Below are positions 24,248 to 33,662 of a stretch of 64,000 nucleotides of DNA, one piece after another (position 1 is the stretch's first letter; each line of letters opens with the position of its first letter). Location of the stretch: contig PMTR01000140.1 of NCBI GenBank assembly GCA_003167255.1, positions 16,965-80,964 of the forward strand, in the 5' to 3' direction. A model generated the notes under the pieces. That model did not search any database, was not told where the DNA came from, and worked only from the letters and a program-made list of their open reading frames with translations. This stretch comes from Bryobacterales bacterium (lineage in GTDB: Bacteria > Acidobacteriota > Terriglobia > Bryobacterales > Bryobacteraceae). The position numbers were made by a program, and so were the translations under genes.

Positions 24248-25423
24248 TTATTTTTTCGGCGCTACGTACGCGATCAACCCCAGCAGCAGCGTCGGCTGCG
24301 TCTTTGTGCCAGAGCCGTTATTCTCAAAGAAGGGTTTATCCGACCAGTCGGTGCGGAACTCGCCGCGTGTCATCAACCAGCCCGTGATCTTATATTCACC
24401 GGTCAGAGTGAATTCCTTGACGGTCTGCGCGGTTCCCGTGGAGAACCCGTTCTTATCGTCGAAAAACTCCAGGCGCCCGGCCACGGCATACTTCTTGCCG
24501 ATGGCGTAGCGCGCCGCGCCGGCCACGCCGACCCAGGTGCTGGCGCCGGGGCCGACGTTCTTGTCCCGCCCGTAATCGAAATTAACGTAAGAAGTGAGAT
24601 TGTCGGTTAAGTTGACTGCCACGCTGGTGTCGTAGAGATTGCGCCATCCCTTGGTGGTGTGAGCGTGCTCGGGGCCGACATAGTAGTTATGGTTCCAGGT
24701 GACCTTTTTCCAGGCGTACGCGCCGGTGAAACCATAGGTCTTCCCACTGTTGATGGGTTCCACGTTGTTCCAGCCATTGACCACCTGAAAGCTCCCGGTG
24801 AAATGAGAGCCGAGCGCGTATTGCACGCGGACTCCCGTGTGGGAGTAGGGAATGGCCCAGGCGAAGAGCAACGAGCGCGAATAGTTATAGTTCTGGTTGG
24901 TCTCGATGACTTCCGCTCCGGCGGACGTCACAAACTCTCCGAAATCGATTTCGATGCTGTGCCACGATTTCGGCTTGAGACTGACATAAGCCTGCTTGAA
25001 GTAATTCCAGGCGCCGGGATCGCGGTTGCCGGAGTGAATGATGTCGAAGGTCTCGCCGAAGCCAACGTCAAGATGGAAGCCGACGGGAGCCGGCGCATGG
25101 TCGATCGTGATCATCCCCATGTTGACGTGCGGCATGTCGGACCGCACGTCGAAGTTGCGCAGCCCGTTGAAGCCGGAAGGGGGATTGTTAAAGTTGGTGT
25201 CGACGTACCCGTCGAACATGAAGCTGAAGTCCGTACCCCACTGATGGAGGGGCCCGGGTTCTGGCGGAGCCGGCGCAGCCGCGGCTGGCGCCGGCGTGGC
25301 CGCCGGTGTTTGTCCCGCCGGCGCCTGTCCCGCCGGTGGATCGCCGGGCGTCTGCGCCTGCACGATGGCCGCACATCCCAAAAGAAGCTCAGTGACTAGA
25401 AGAGCGCGATACTTTCCACGCAT
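24248..25423 (-). CDS. Outer-membrane beta-barrel (Bbp2/OmpL-like)
   Basis: The protein has 391 aa. A signal peptide (ending near AAIVQAQ) is followed by a Pro/Ala-rich linker of roughly 40 residues, then an all-beta region with alternating strands (FSFMFDGYVDTNFNN, FHLDVGFGETFDIIHSG, SIEIDFGEFVTSAGAEVI, VRVQYALGSHFTGSFQVVNGW) and a terminal aromatic/Lys end. The pattern fits Bbp2/OmpL-like porins and resembles the barrel at 12363, but without the carboxypeptidase-like domain. GGGGGGAT before the ATG at 25423 acts as the ribosome-binding site. Its strand and 85-bp gap from the APC permease suggest a shared transport role, such as amino-acid passage through the outer membrane. This is inference. 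Confidence 0.75.
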   Translation of the reverse strand: MRGKYRALLVTELLLGCAAIVQAQTPGDPPAGQAPAGQTPAATPAPAAAAPAPPEPGPLHQWGTDFSFMFDGYVDTNFNNPPSGFNGLRNFDVRSDMPHVNMGMITIDHAPAPVGFHLDVGFGETFDIIHSGNRDPGAWNYFKQAYVSLKPKSWHSIEIDFGEFVTSAGAEVIETNQNYNYSRSLLFAWAIPYSHTGVRVQYALGSHFTGSFQVVNGWNNVEPINSGKTYGFTGAYAWKKVTWNHNYYVGPEHAHTTKGWRNLYDTSVAVNLTDNLTSYVNFDYGRDKNVGPGASTWVGVAGAARYAIGKKYAVAGRLEFFDDKNGFSTGTAQTVKEFTLTGEYKITGWLMTRGEFRTDWSDKPFFENNGSGTKTQPTLLLGLIAYVAPKK

Positions 25424-25652
25424 GGTAATCCCCCCAAAAATGTGAAGTGGATACTAGGCACGGAGGTACGTTGCGCGCCGTAGAGGGCGGGGCCGACAAG
25501 GTCCGCCGCAATGACCGTTTAATTACGGTTGAGTTTATGCTTCGTTGTTCGGGAAGGGAAATAGATAATTTTTATAGGGGCAATCTGAAAATTGCCGTTC
25601 GAGCCCTGGCATCGCGCGCCCGCGGATCGGGTATCCTCAAGTCTTACAGGAC

Positions 25653-26987
25653 ATGACCCAGGCGCCGGCACCCGTGTTGTCTGAAATTACGCAAGCGCTC
25701 TGTACCGCGCTGATCCTTATGGTTCCCCTGGCGGGCGCGGGACTGGCTCTGATTCACGCTGGGCTGGGCCGCTCGCGCAGCGCCGCTCACGCGATGCTGG
25801 GCGCGGTCTGTGTGATAGCGGTGGCGGTGCTGGCGTACTTCGTTTGCGGGTGGTCGTGGCAAGGGTTTTCCGGGGGCCCGGCGCATGTGTTCACGGCCTC
25901 CGGCAAAGCGTGGAACTGGATTGGAGCAGAGCCGTTCTTTCTTCGCGGCCTGCCGCTCGATGGATCGCGAGCGGCACTCACAGCATGGCTGCAGATGTTC
26001 AGCGTGGGCATTGCCGCGCTGATTCCGCTGGGCGCCGGAAGCGACCGGTGGCGATTGGGTGCCAGTTGCGCATCTACGGCTCTTTTGGCCGGCTGGACGT
26101 ATCCGTTATTTGCGCACTGGGTTTGGGGTGGGGGATGGCTGGCTCAACTTGGCGTCAATCAAGGCTGGGGTTATGGCGTTCTGGATGCCGGCGGCGCCGG
26201 CGTCATTCAGACGGTGGGCGGCCTTACCGCTCTTTCGATTGCCTGGATCCTGGGTCCGCGCCGTGGGAAGTACACCGCGGACGGCACGCCCGCAGCCATC
26301 CCAGGTCACAATGCGGTGCTGGTCCTCTTTGCCTGTTTTCTAACCTGGTTGGGATGGATTGGCCTGAATGGCAGCGGGAGTCTGCTCTTGATCGGGGGCT
26401 CTGCCGCTAGCGTGACGCTGGTGGCCGTCAATACCACGCTTTGCGCCGCGGCCGCTGCGCTGGCCGCCGCCGGCATCACGCGCGTCCGTTTTGGCAGGCC
26501 CGATGCTTCGCTCTGCGCCAACGGGTGGACCGGCGGTCTGGTGGCCAGCAGCGCCGCCTGTGCATTCGTCAATCCGGCCTCCGCGGCAATCATGGGAGCG
26601 ATTGCCGGCGTGCTGGTCACGTTCTCGGTGGAGTGGCTCGACGCGCGGCGGCGAGTGGATGACCCGGCGGGCTCGATTTCGGTACATGCCGTGGGTGGTC
26701 TCTGGGGCTTGCTGGCGTTGGGAATCTTCGCGCGAATTCCGCGAGACTGGGTGCTGAATGGAATGAACGCGGGTAATTCGAGCCAGTGGTTGGCGCAACT
26801 GGCCGGTGTGGCGACTTTGGCCGGATTCGTATTGCCGATGACGTATTCGTTGAACTGGCTTCTGAACCGATTCTACCCGCAACGTGTTTCCGCCGAGGGT
26901 GAGTCACACGGTTTGGACTTATACGAGCTGGGCGCCGGCGCCTATCCGGAATTTGTGATCCATCGCGAAGACTTCAGACCAAGATAG
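25653..26987 (+). CDS. Ammonium-transporter (Amt) family protein with an atypical pore
   Basis: The protein has 444 aa with about eleven membrane helices, as in Amt proteins. The C-terminal pore motif DDPAGSISVHAVGGLWG is complete, including the second pore His (H345). The first pore motif, usually D-x-A-G-x-x-V-V-H, reads DAGGAGVIQTVGG, so its His is replaced by Gln186. This changes half of the twin-His system that relays protons during ammonium passage. The rest of the helix (ALSIAWILGPR) aligns without gaps to typical cyanobacterial-type sequences. It lies 498 bp before glnA and may be transcribed with it. No GlnK gene is nearby. The function may be altered conductance or a sensor role. 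Confidence 0.8.
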   Translation: MTQAPAPVLSEITQALCTALILMVPLAGAGLALIHAGLGRSRSAAHAMLGAVCVIAVAVLAYFVCGWSWQGFSGGPAHVFTASGKAWNWIGAEPFFLRGLPLDGSRAALTAWLQMFSVGIAALIPLGAGSDRWRLGASCASTALLAGWTYPLFAHWVWGGGWLAQLGVNQGWGYGVLDAGGAGVIQTVGGLTALSIAWILGPRRGKYTADGTPAAIPGHNAVLVLFACFLTWLGWIGLNGSGSLLLIGGSAASVTLVAVNTTLCAAAAALAAAGITRVRFGRPDASLCANGWTGGLVASSAACAFVNPASAAIMGAIAGVLVTFSVEWLDARRRVDDPAGSISVHAVGGLWGLLALGIFARIPRDWVLNGMNAGNSSQWLAQLAGVATLAGFVLPMTYSLNWLLNRFYPQRVSAEGESHGLDLYELGAGAYPEFVIHREDFRPR

Positions 26988-27001
26988 ATCGGCCGGTTCT
27001 T

Positions 27002-27334
27002 ATGACTACCCATAAAGCATTGGCGGTATTGTTTACGGCTGCGCTGCTGGAAGCGGGCGGCGACGCCCTGGTTCGGAAGGGCATGCACGCGTCCGCTACT
27101 TTGCGCGCCGGGTTCCTATTGGCCGGAGCGGTGGTGCTGTTCGCATATGGGTATACCGTGAACACGCCTCCGTGGGATTTCGGGCGTTTGCTGGGAGTCT
27201 ACGTAGTGTTCTTCTTTGTGCTTGCCCAGATCGTCGGTTGGCTCGCATTCGGGCAGGCGCCGACCGCACGAGTGCTTCTGGGCGGCGCGTGTATCGTCAT
27301 CGGCGGGCTGATCGTTTCCGGGCCGGTGCCGTGA
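27002..27334 (+). CDS. Small four-helix membrane protein (SMR/DMT-like)
   Basis: The protein has 110 aa and four predicted membrane helices. The first helix contains Glu in AALLEAGGDALVRKGM, placed like the essential Glu14 of EmrE-type small multidrug transporters, and the last helix (VLLGGACIVIGGLIVSG) resembles the final helix of SMR/EamA half-units. No other SMR signature is strong, so it could also be a half-size drug/metabolite-type membrane protein. It starts 15 bp after the Amt gene and precedes glnA by 150 bp, which suggests co-transcription with Amt. Confidence 0.6.
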   Translation: MTTHKALAVLFTAALLEAGGDALVRKGMHASATLRAGFLLAGAVVLFAYGYTVNTPPWDFGRLLGVYVVFFFVLAQIVGWLAFGQAPTARVLLGGACIVIGGLIVSGPVP

Positions 27335-27484
27335 GGGTGCACGGGCGGCCGTGGTCGGTGCTCCGCGATCCGAACGGAGACCTCAATTCGGCCCATCAAT
27401 AATTTCGATTGGAAGTCTGACGGCCGCGTCTTTAGAATTGGGGATGGCCGAGACGCGAACCCAAGATAGCGAAAGGAGGCACCA

Positions 27485-28894
27485 GTGAGTCCCAAGGAAG
27501 TCCTGGAATTTGCCGCTAAGAACGATGCCAAGCAACTCGATCTGAGGTTTACCGATATCCCGAGCCTGCAGCACCATGTTTCCTACCCGATCGGCGAGTT
27601 GGAAGTGGGCAGCTTCGAAGAAGGCTTCGGTATGGATGGATCGAGTATCCGCGGTTGGGCGGCGATCCACGAAAGCGACATGCTCCTGATCCCCGATCCC
27701 AACACCGCCTTTATGGATCCGTTCGCCGAAACGCCCACGCTGGTGATGTACGGCGACGTCAAAGACCCGATCACCAAACAGCGATACGAGCGCGACCCCC
27801 GGTGGATCGCCCGGAAGGCGGAGTTGTACCTGAAGAATACCGCCATCGCCGATACCGCCTTTTTCGGCGCCGAAGCCGAGTTCTTCATCTTCGACAACAT
27901 CAGCTTCGACCAGAACCAGCATTCCGGCTTCTATTTCATCGACGCCGAGGAAGGCCGCTGGAACTCGGGCCGCCGCGAGAACAACCTGGGCTATCGGCCG
28001 CGCTACAAGGAAGGCTACTTCCCGGTGCCGCCGACGGACCATTATCAGGATCTGCGCAGCGAAATGGTGCAGACCATGATCAAGTGCGGCCTGAACATCG
28101 AGTGCCACCATCACGAGGTCGCCACCGGCGGGCAGTGCGAAATCGACCAGCGGTTCGACGAGCTGGTGAAGTCCGCGGACAACATGATGCTGTACAAGTA
28201 CGTCATCCGCAACGTGGCTAACCGGCACGGCAAGACGGTGACGTTCATGCCCAAACCGCTGTTCCAGGATAACGGCAGCGGCATGCATTGCCACCAGAGC
28301 CTGTGGAAGGACGGCAAGCCACTCTTCGCGGGCGACGGGTATGCCGGCCTGAGCCAGTTGGCGCTGCACTATATCGGCGGATTGCTGAAGCACGCGCGCG
28401 CGCTCTCGGCCATCATTGCCCCCACCACCAACAGCTACAAACGCCTGGTGCCGGGTTACGAGGCGCCGGTGAACCTGGCGTATTCGCGGCGCAACCGCTC
28501 GGCGGCCTGCCGCATCCCGATGTATTCGGCCAGCCCCAAGGCCAAGCGCGTGGAGTTCCGACCGCCCGATCCGGCCGCCAATCCATACCTGGCGTTCGCC
28601 GCCATGCTGATGGCGGGGATGGACGGAGTGATCAACAAGATCCACCCCGGCGAACCTCTGGACAAGGATATCTACGACCTCTCGCCGGAGGAAATGAAGA
28701 GCGTGCCGTCGATGCCGGGTTCGCTCGACGAAGCGCTGCATTGTCTCGAGGAAGATCACGGGTTCCTGATGCGGGGCGACGTGTTTACCGAAGAGCTGAT
28801 CGAAACCTACATCGAATACAAGCGCAAGAACGAGGCGGAGGCGGTGAGATTGCGTCCGCATCCCTACGAATTTGCGCTGTATTACGACGTTTAG
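27485..28894 (+). CDS. glnA: Type I glutamine synthetase
   Basis: This enzyme condenses ammonium and glutamate into glutamine at the cost of ATP in a dodecamer. The 469-aa length matches GSI-beta enzymes. Characteristic blocks are [16 protein letters not shown], the metal/Glu sites in [11 protein letters not shown], the ATP-binding [25 protein letters not shown], and [12 protein letters not shown]. Residue Tyr397 in [10 protein letters not shown] matches the Tyr adenylylated by GlnE in proteobacteria, so covalent regulation is likely. The GTG start at 27485 is supported by AAAGGAGG a few bases upstream. With glnD and an Amt homologue on the same 22-kb stretch, nitrogen assimilation is a local theme. 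Confidence 0.97.
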   Translation: MSPKEVLEFAAKNDAKQLDLRFTDIPSLQHHVSYPIGELEVGSFEEGFGMDGSSIRGWAAIHESDMLLIPDPNTAFMDPFAETPTLVMYGDVKDPITKQRYERDPRWIARKAELYLKNTAIADTAFFGAEAEFFIFDNISFDQNQHSGFYFIDAEEGRWNSGRRENNLGYRPRYKEGYFPVPPTDHYQDLRSEMVQTMIKCGLNIECHHHEVATGGQCEIDQRFDELVKSADNMMLYKYVIRNVANRHGKTVTFMPKPLFQDNGSGMHCHQSLWKDGKPLFAGDGYAGLSQLALHYIGGLLKHARALSAIIAPTTNSYKRLVPGYEAPVNLAYSRRNRSAACRIPMYSASPKAKRVEFRPPDPAANPYLAFAAMLMAGMDGVINKIHPGEPLDKDIYDLSPEEMKSVPSMPGSLDEALHCLEEDHGFLMRGDVFTEELIETYIEYKRKNEAEAVRLRPHPYEFALYYDV

Positions 28895-28987
28895 ACGCGG
28901 CGGCGTTACCGCCCACTCCCGGCCTGAGAAGCGGAGTCTGGAGCCGCGGGCGATCGGGGGAATGGCGCTTGCTTCCAAGATGAAATT

Positions 28988-29016
28988 CTGACGGTTTCTT
29001 TACGCCTTCTTTATGC
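28988..29016 (+). promoter_or_regulatory. Triple direct repeat with 11-bp period upstream of the kinase gene
   Basis: Half-sites CTGACGG (28988), TTTACGC (28999) and TTTATGC (29010) start exactly 11 bp apart with spacers TTTC and CTTC. This matches the array at 12113-12141 in geometry and partly in sequence. It lies 108 bp before the kinase start and is a candidate OmpR-family site. Confidence 0.5.
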
Positions 29017-29123
29017 TTTGACCCCTAAAATGTTGTGAGTGAAAAGCGTTCGGGGGGACCTCGGTGATACCATAGGCGTTCGGCTGATCGGCGTTCGGAA
29101 CGCGAGAACCGGCAGGAGGGATC

Positions 29124-30158
<1,035 letters not shown>

Positions 30159-30218
30159 GACTGCCCATCCGCGCCATCGCGCGGTCTGCCGGCATCAACG
30201 CGCGCAGGCGGCGGATGG

Positions 30219-30224
30219 TATCCT
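30219..30224 (+). promoter_or_regulatory. Candidate -10 box of the TldD-like gene
   Basis: TATCCT lies six bases before the TTG start at 30231, so the transcript would be nearly leaderless. The same hexamer is present at 25632-25637 before the Amt gene. No matching -35 is evident. Confidence 0.35.
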
Positions 30225-30230
30225 GAAAAC

Positions 30231-31922
30231 TTGATCCCCTCACTGTTTGCTCGTCTGTGTCTATTGTGCTCCGCGGCGGCCTTGGCGGCGGCTCAACCGA
30301 ATGTCCTGTTAGACGCCATGTCGCAGGAGCTGACCCGGAACTTCACTGTTTTGAAGCAAAAGGCCGATCCGGCGCCGTACTTCCTCAGTTACGAGATTAC
30401 CGAGACGGAGAGTCATTCCCTCACCGGGACGCTGGGCACGGTGGACGTCAACAACGGCGGAAAGAACCGCACGCTGGACGTCTCCATGCGAGTGGGAACG
30501 CCGGATCTCGACAATTATCACCGCACCGGCGGGAACGCGGGACAATTCACGTCGGGTTCGACCATGACCTACGAAGACAACGTGGATTCGATCAAGCGGC
30601 GGCTATGGCTGGACACGGATCGGGCGTACCGGGCGGCGGCGGAGCGGCTCATCCGCATCAAGACCAATACGCAGGTGCGGGTGGCGGCGACCGATGCGTC
30701 GGGCGATTTTTCGAGCGATCCGCCCTCGGTCGAGGTGGAAAAGCTGCCCAAACTGAAGTTCGATACGGAAGGCTGGACTGAGCGGGCGCGCAAGCTTTCG
30801 GCGCGGTTCGGGAACTACCCGAGCGTGCTGACGTCGCATGTTTCGGTCTCGGCGATGACGGACACGCGTTACTTCGTGAACACGGAAGGTGCGCGGATCG
30901 CGCACGGACGCGGGTTTGCGCGGGTGGTGATTTCGGCATCCGGGAAGGCCACCGACGGGACCGACGTGTCCTCCTACCAGACGTTTGAGGCGGTGGACCC
31001 GGATGGATTGCCGGACGACAAGACGCTGATCGCGGCCATCGACCGGGTGTCGAACGACGTGGTGGCGCTACTGCACGCGCCGGAAACCGAGCCATTCGTG
31101 GGCCCGGCGATTTTTTCGGGGCAGGCGGCCGGCGTGTTCTTCCACGAGATCTTCGGGCACCGCGTGGAAGGCCACCGGCAGAAGGACGAAAGCGAAGGGC
31201 AGACGTTTACCAAGAGCGTGGGGACGAAAGTGCTGCCGGACTTCCTCTCGGTGGTTTTCGATCCGACCGAGCGCAAGGCCGCGGGCGTCGATCTGAACGG
31301 GTGGTACGACTACGACGACGAAGGCGTGAAGGCGCGGCCGGTGCTGGCGGTGGATAAGGGCGTGCTGAAGACGTTTCTGATGTCGCGCTCGCCCATCCAG
31401 GGGTTCGACCATTCGAACGGGCACGGGCGGCGGCAGCCGGGGCTGGAAGTGGTTTCGCGGCAGTCGAACCTGATTGTGCATTCGTCGAATGCGGTTTCGG
31501 ATGCGCGGCTGCGGCAGATGCTGATTGAAGAGGCGAAGAGGCAGAACAAGCCGTATGGGCTGTATTTCCGCGACATCACGGGCGGGTTTACCACCACGGC
31601 GCGCGCGGGCTTGCAGGCCTTCAAAGTGATTCCGGTGATTGTGTACCGGGTGTACACGGACGGGCGTCCGGACGAATTAGTGCGGGGCGCGGACATCGTG
31701 GGCACGCCTCTGGCGAGCTTCGCGAAGATTCTGGCGACCTCGGACAAGCCGGAAGTCTTCAACGGATACTGCGGCGCGGAATCGGGCAGCGTGCCGGTGT
31801 CGGCAGTGTCGCCGGCGATTCTGGTGTCGGAGATTGAGATCGAGAAGAAGGCCAAGTCGAACGACCGGCCGCCGCTGCTTCCCCAACCGACGGACATGGA
31901 ACCGAAGGGAGTGGGGAAATGA
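30231..31922 (+). CDS. Exported TldD/PmbA-family metalloprotease
   Basis: The protein has 563 aa. The metal-binding motif HEIFGH is at residues 305-310, with the following family blocks VDKGVLKTFLMSRSP and GQAAGVFF just before it. TldD proteins work with TldE as a heterodimer that degrades unfolded peptides; the enzymes known from E. coli are cytosolic. This one begins with a signal-like hydrophobic stretch (LFARLCLLCSAAALAAAQ), so it is probably exported. The start is TTG 30231, directly before that stretch. It overlaps the next gene by 4 bp (ATGA); that gene encodes a related protein without the metal motif, so together they form a likely TldD/TldE-type pair. Confidence 0.85.
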   Translation: MIPSLFARLCLLCSAAALAAAQPNVLLDAMSQELTRNFTVLKQKADPAPYFLSYEITETESHSLTGTLGTVDVNNGGKNRTLDVSMRVGTPDLDNYHRTGGNAGQFTSGSTMTYEDNVDSIKRRLWLDTDRAYRAAAERLIRIKTNTQVRVAATDASGDFSSDPPSVEVEKLPKLKFDTEGWTERARKLSARFGNYPSVLTSHVSVSAMTDTRYFVNTEGARIAHGRGFARVVISASGKATDGTDVSSYQTFEAVDPDGLPDDKTLIAAIDRVSNDVVALLHAPETEPFVGPAIFSGQAAGVFFHEIFGHRVEGHRQKDESEGQTFTKSVGTKVLPDFLSVVFDPTERKAAGVDLNGWYDYDDEGVKARPVLAVDKGVLKTFLMSRSPIQGFDHSNGHGRRQPGLEVVSRQSNLIVHSSNAVSDARLRQMLIEEAKRQNKPYGLYFRDITGGFTTTARAGLQAFKVIPVIVYRVYTDGRPDELVRGADIVGTPLASFAKILATSDKPEVFNGYCGAESGSVPVSAVSPAILVSEIEIEKKAKSNDRPPLLPQPTDMEPKGVGK

Positions 31923-33655
31923 GGATCCTGCTGGCGGCGGGAGCGGTGGCTCTGACGGCGGTGGCGATGGCGCAGGCGCCGGTGGCGGACCCCATGATTG
32001 CGGCCATGCGGGACGAGGCGGCGCGATCGAGCAAGCTGAACCTGCCCAACCTGGAACCGCCGTACTTCGTCGAGTACGTGCTGGACGAAGCCGACTCATT
32101 TGCGGTGTCGGCGAACCTGGGCGGCCTGGTTTCGCGGCGGCGGGATGTGTTCCGCGAGCCGGAAGTGCACGTGCGGGTGGGCGACTACAAGTTCGACAAT
32201 ACGAACTTCGCGGGCGGCGGATTCGGCGGGTCGCGCTACGACCTGGAGGCTTTCCCGGTGGAGAACGCGTATCCGGTGCTGCGGCGGTATCTGTGGCTGG
32301 AAACGGATTCGGCCTATAAGGGGGCGCTCGAAGCGCTGTCGCGCAAGCGCGCGGCCATGCGCAACATTCAGCAGGGCGAGCAGCTCAACGATTTCGCGCA
32401 CGCCGAGCCGGTGCGCTACGTGAAACCGTTCGGACGCCTGGCGATCGACGAAGACGAATGGGCCAGCCGGGTGCGGATGCTGTCGGGAATCTTCGCGAAG
32501 TTTCCGGAAGTGAAGAACTCGGGAGTGGAACTGCAATCGGCCGAGGGCGGCTACTACGTGGTGAACTCCGAGGGCACGGAAGTGAAGGCGGTGGAGAACG
32601 TCACGTACGTGCGGGCCCGGGCGCAGGCGCAGGCGCCGGACGGGATGACGGTGCGGGACGCGGTGGCTTTCCACTCGCTGGACCTGGCGCACATGGCTTC
32701 GGAAACCGAAATGGTGCGCGGCGTGACGGCCATGGCGGAGAACGTGGTGGCGCTGGCCAAGGCGGCGAAAGGCGAAGACTACAGCGGGCCGGTGCTGTTC
32801 GAAGGCATGGCGGGCGCGCAGGTGTTCGGGGAAGTGCTGGGCAAGAACCTGGCGCCGTTGCGGCGGCCGGCGGGCGGCCGCGGCGGCTCCGCTCCGGCAG
32901 GCGATCTGGAAGGGCGCATGGGAGCGCGCGTGCTGCCGGATACGTTCGACGTAGTGGACGACCCGACGCAGAAAGAATGGCGCGGCCGGCCGCTGTTCGG
33001 TTCCTATGAAGTGGACCGCGAAGGCGTCATTCCCAAACCGCTGCGGATGGTGGAGAAGGGCGTGCTGAAAGCCTTTCTGCTGACGCGGCAGCCGGTGAAG
33101 GGCTTTGAAGGCTCGAACGGGCGGGCGCGGCTGCCGGGGGCGGGCGCGGCGAACTACGCGGACATCAGCAACCTGTTTGTGAGCTCCAGCGAGACGGTGC
33201 CGGCGGCGGACCTGAAGAAGAAACTGATCGAGCTGATCCAGGCGCGCAACAAGCCGTACGGGATGATTGTGCGCAAGATGGATTTTCCCTCTTCGGCGGC
33301 GCTGGACGAAGTGCGGTCGCTGCTGCAGGCCTCGCAAGGCGCGGCGCACCCGGTGAGCACGCCGCTGCTGGTTTACAAAGTCTTCCCGGACGGGCGCGAG
33401 GAACTGGTGCGGGGGCTGCGATTCCGGGGATTCACGGCGCGGTCGTTGAAAGACATCCTGGCGGCGGGGGACGACCAGACGGTGTTCGAGTTCCTGGACA
33501 ACGAGGCGCCGTTCGCGCTGATCGGGGGCTCGTCGTTTACCGCGGAAACCTGCGTGGTGGCGCCTTCCATCCTGATCGACGATCTGGAGCTGCATCCGGC
33601 CGAAGAGGAGCAGCCCAAGCTGCCCGTGGTGCCGGCGCCGGACATAAAGCGGTAA
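31919..33655 (+). CDS. TldE/PmbA-like partner lacking the metal motif
   Basis: The protein has 578 aa and aligns with the upstream TldD-like protein over its whole length. The position of HExxxH reads GEVLGK: Gly304 and Lys309 replace the two His ligands (VFGEVLGKN against FFHEIFGHR), so metal binding is lost. That matches TldE (PmbA), the inactive partner that completes the active site of TldD. A signal peptide (LLAAGAVALTAVAMAQA) indicates export, as for its neighbour. Its ATG overlaps the upstream stop, so the two proteins should be made in equal amounts. A further 7 bp separate it from the lipopolysaccharide-permease gene. Confidence 0.85.
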   Translation: MRILLAAGAVALTAVAMAQAPVADPMIAAMRDEAARSSKLNLPNLEPPYFVEYVLDEADSFAVSANLGGLVSRRRDVFREPEVHVRVGDYKFDNTNFAGGGFGGSRYDLEAFPVENAYPVLRRYLWLETDSAYKGALEALSRKRAAMRNIQQGEQLNDFAHAEPVRYVKPFGRLAIDEDEWASRVRMLSGIFAKFPEVKNSGVELQSAEGGYYVVNSEGTEVKAVENVTYVRARAQAQAPDGMTVRDAVAFHSLDLAHMASETEMVRGVTAMAENVVALAKAAKGEDYSGPVLFEGMAGAQVFGEVLGKNLAPLRRPAGGRGGSAPAGDLEGRMGARVLPDTFDVVDDPTQKEWRGRPLFGSYEVDREGVIPKPLRMVEKGVLKAFLLTRQPVKGFEGSNGRARLPGAGAANYADISNLFVSSSETVPAADLKKKLIELIQARNKPYGMIVRKMDFPSSAALDEVRSLLQASQGAAHPVSTPLLVYKVFPDGREELVRGLRFRGFTARSLKDILAAGDDQTVFEFLDNEAPFALIGGSSFTAETCVVAPSILIDDLELHPAEEEQPKLPVVPAPDIKR

Positions 33656-33662
33656 CACGGCT

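Noticed and set aside
25590..25612. tRNA T-loop-like GTTCGAGCCC
   Set aside because: The flanking bases do not pair into a T-stem, and no acceptor or anticodon arm is present.
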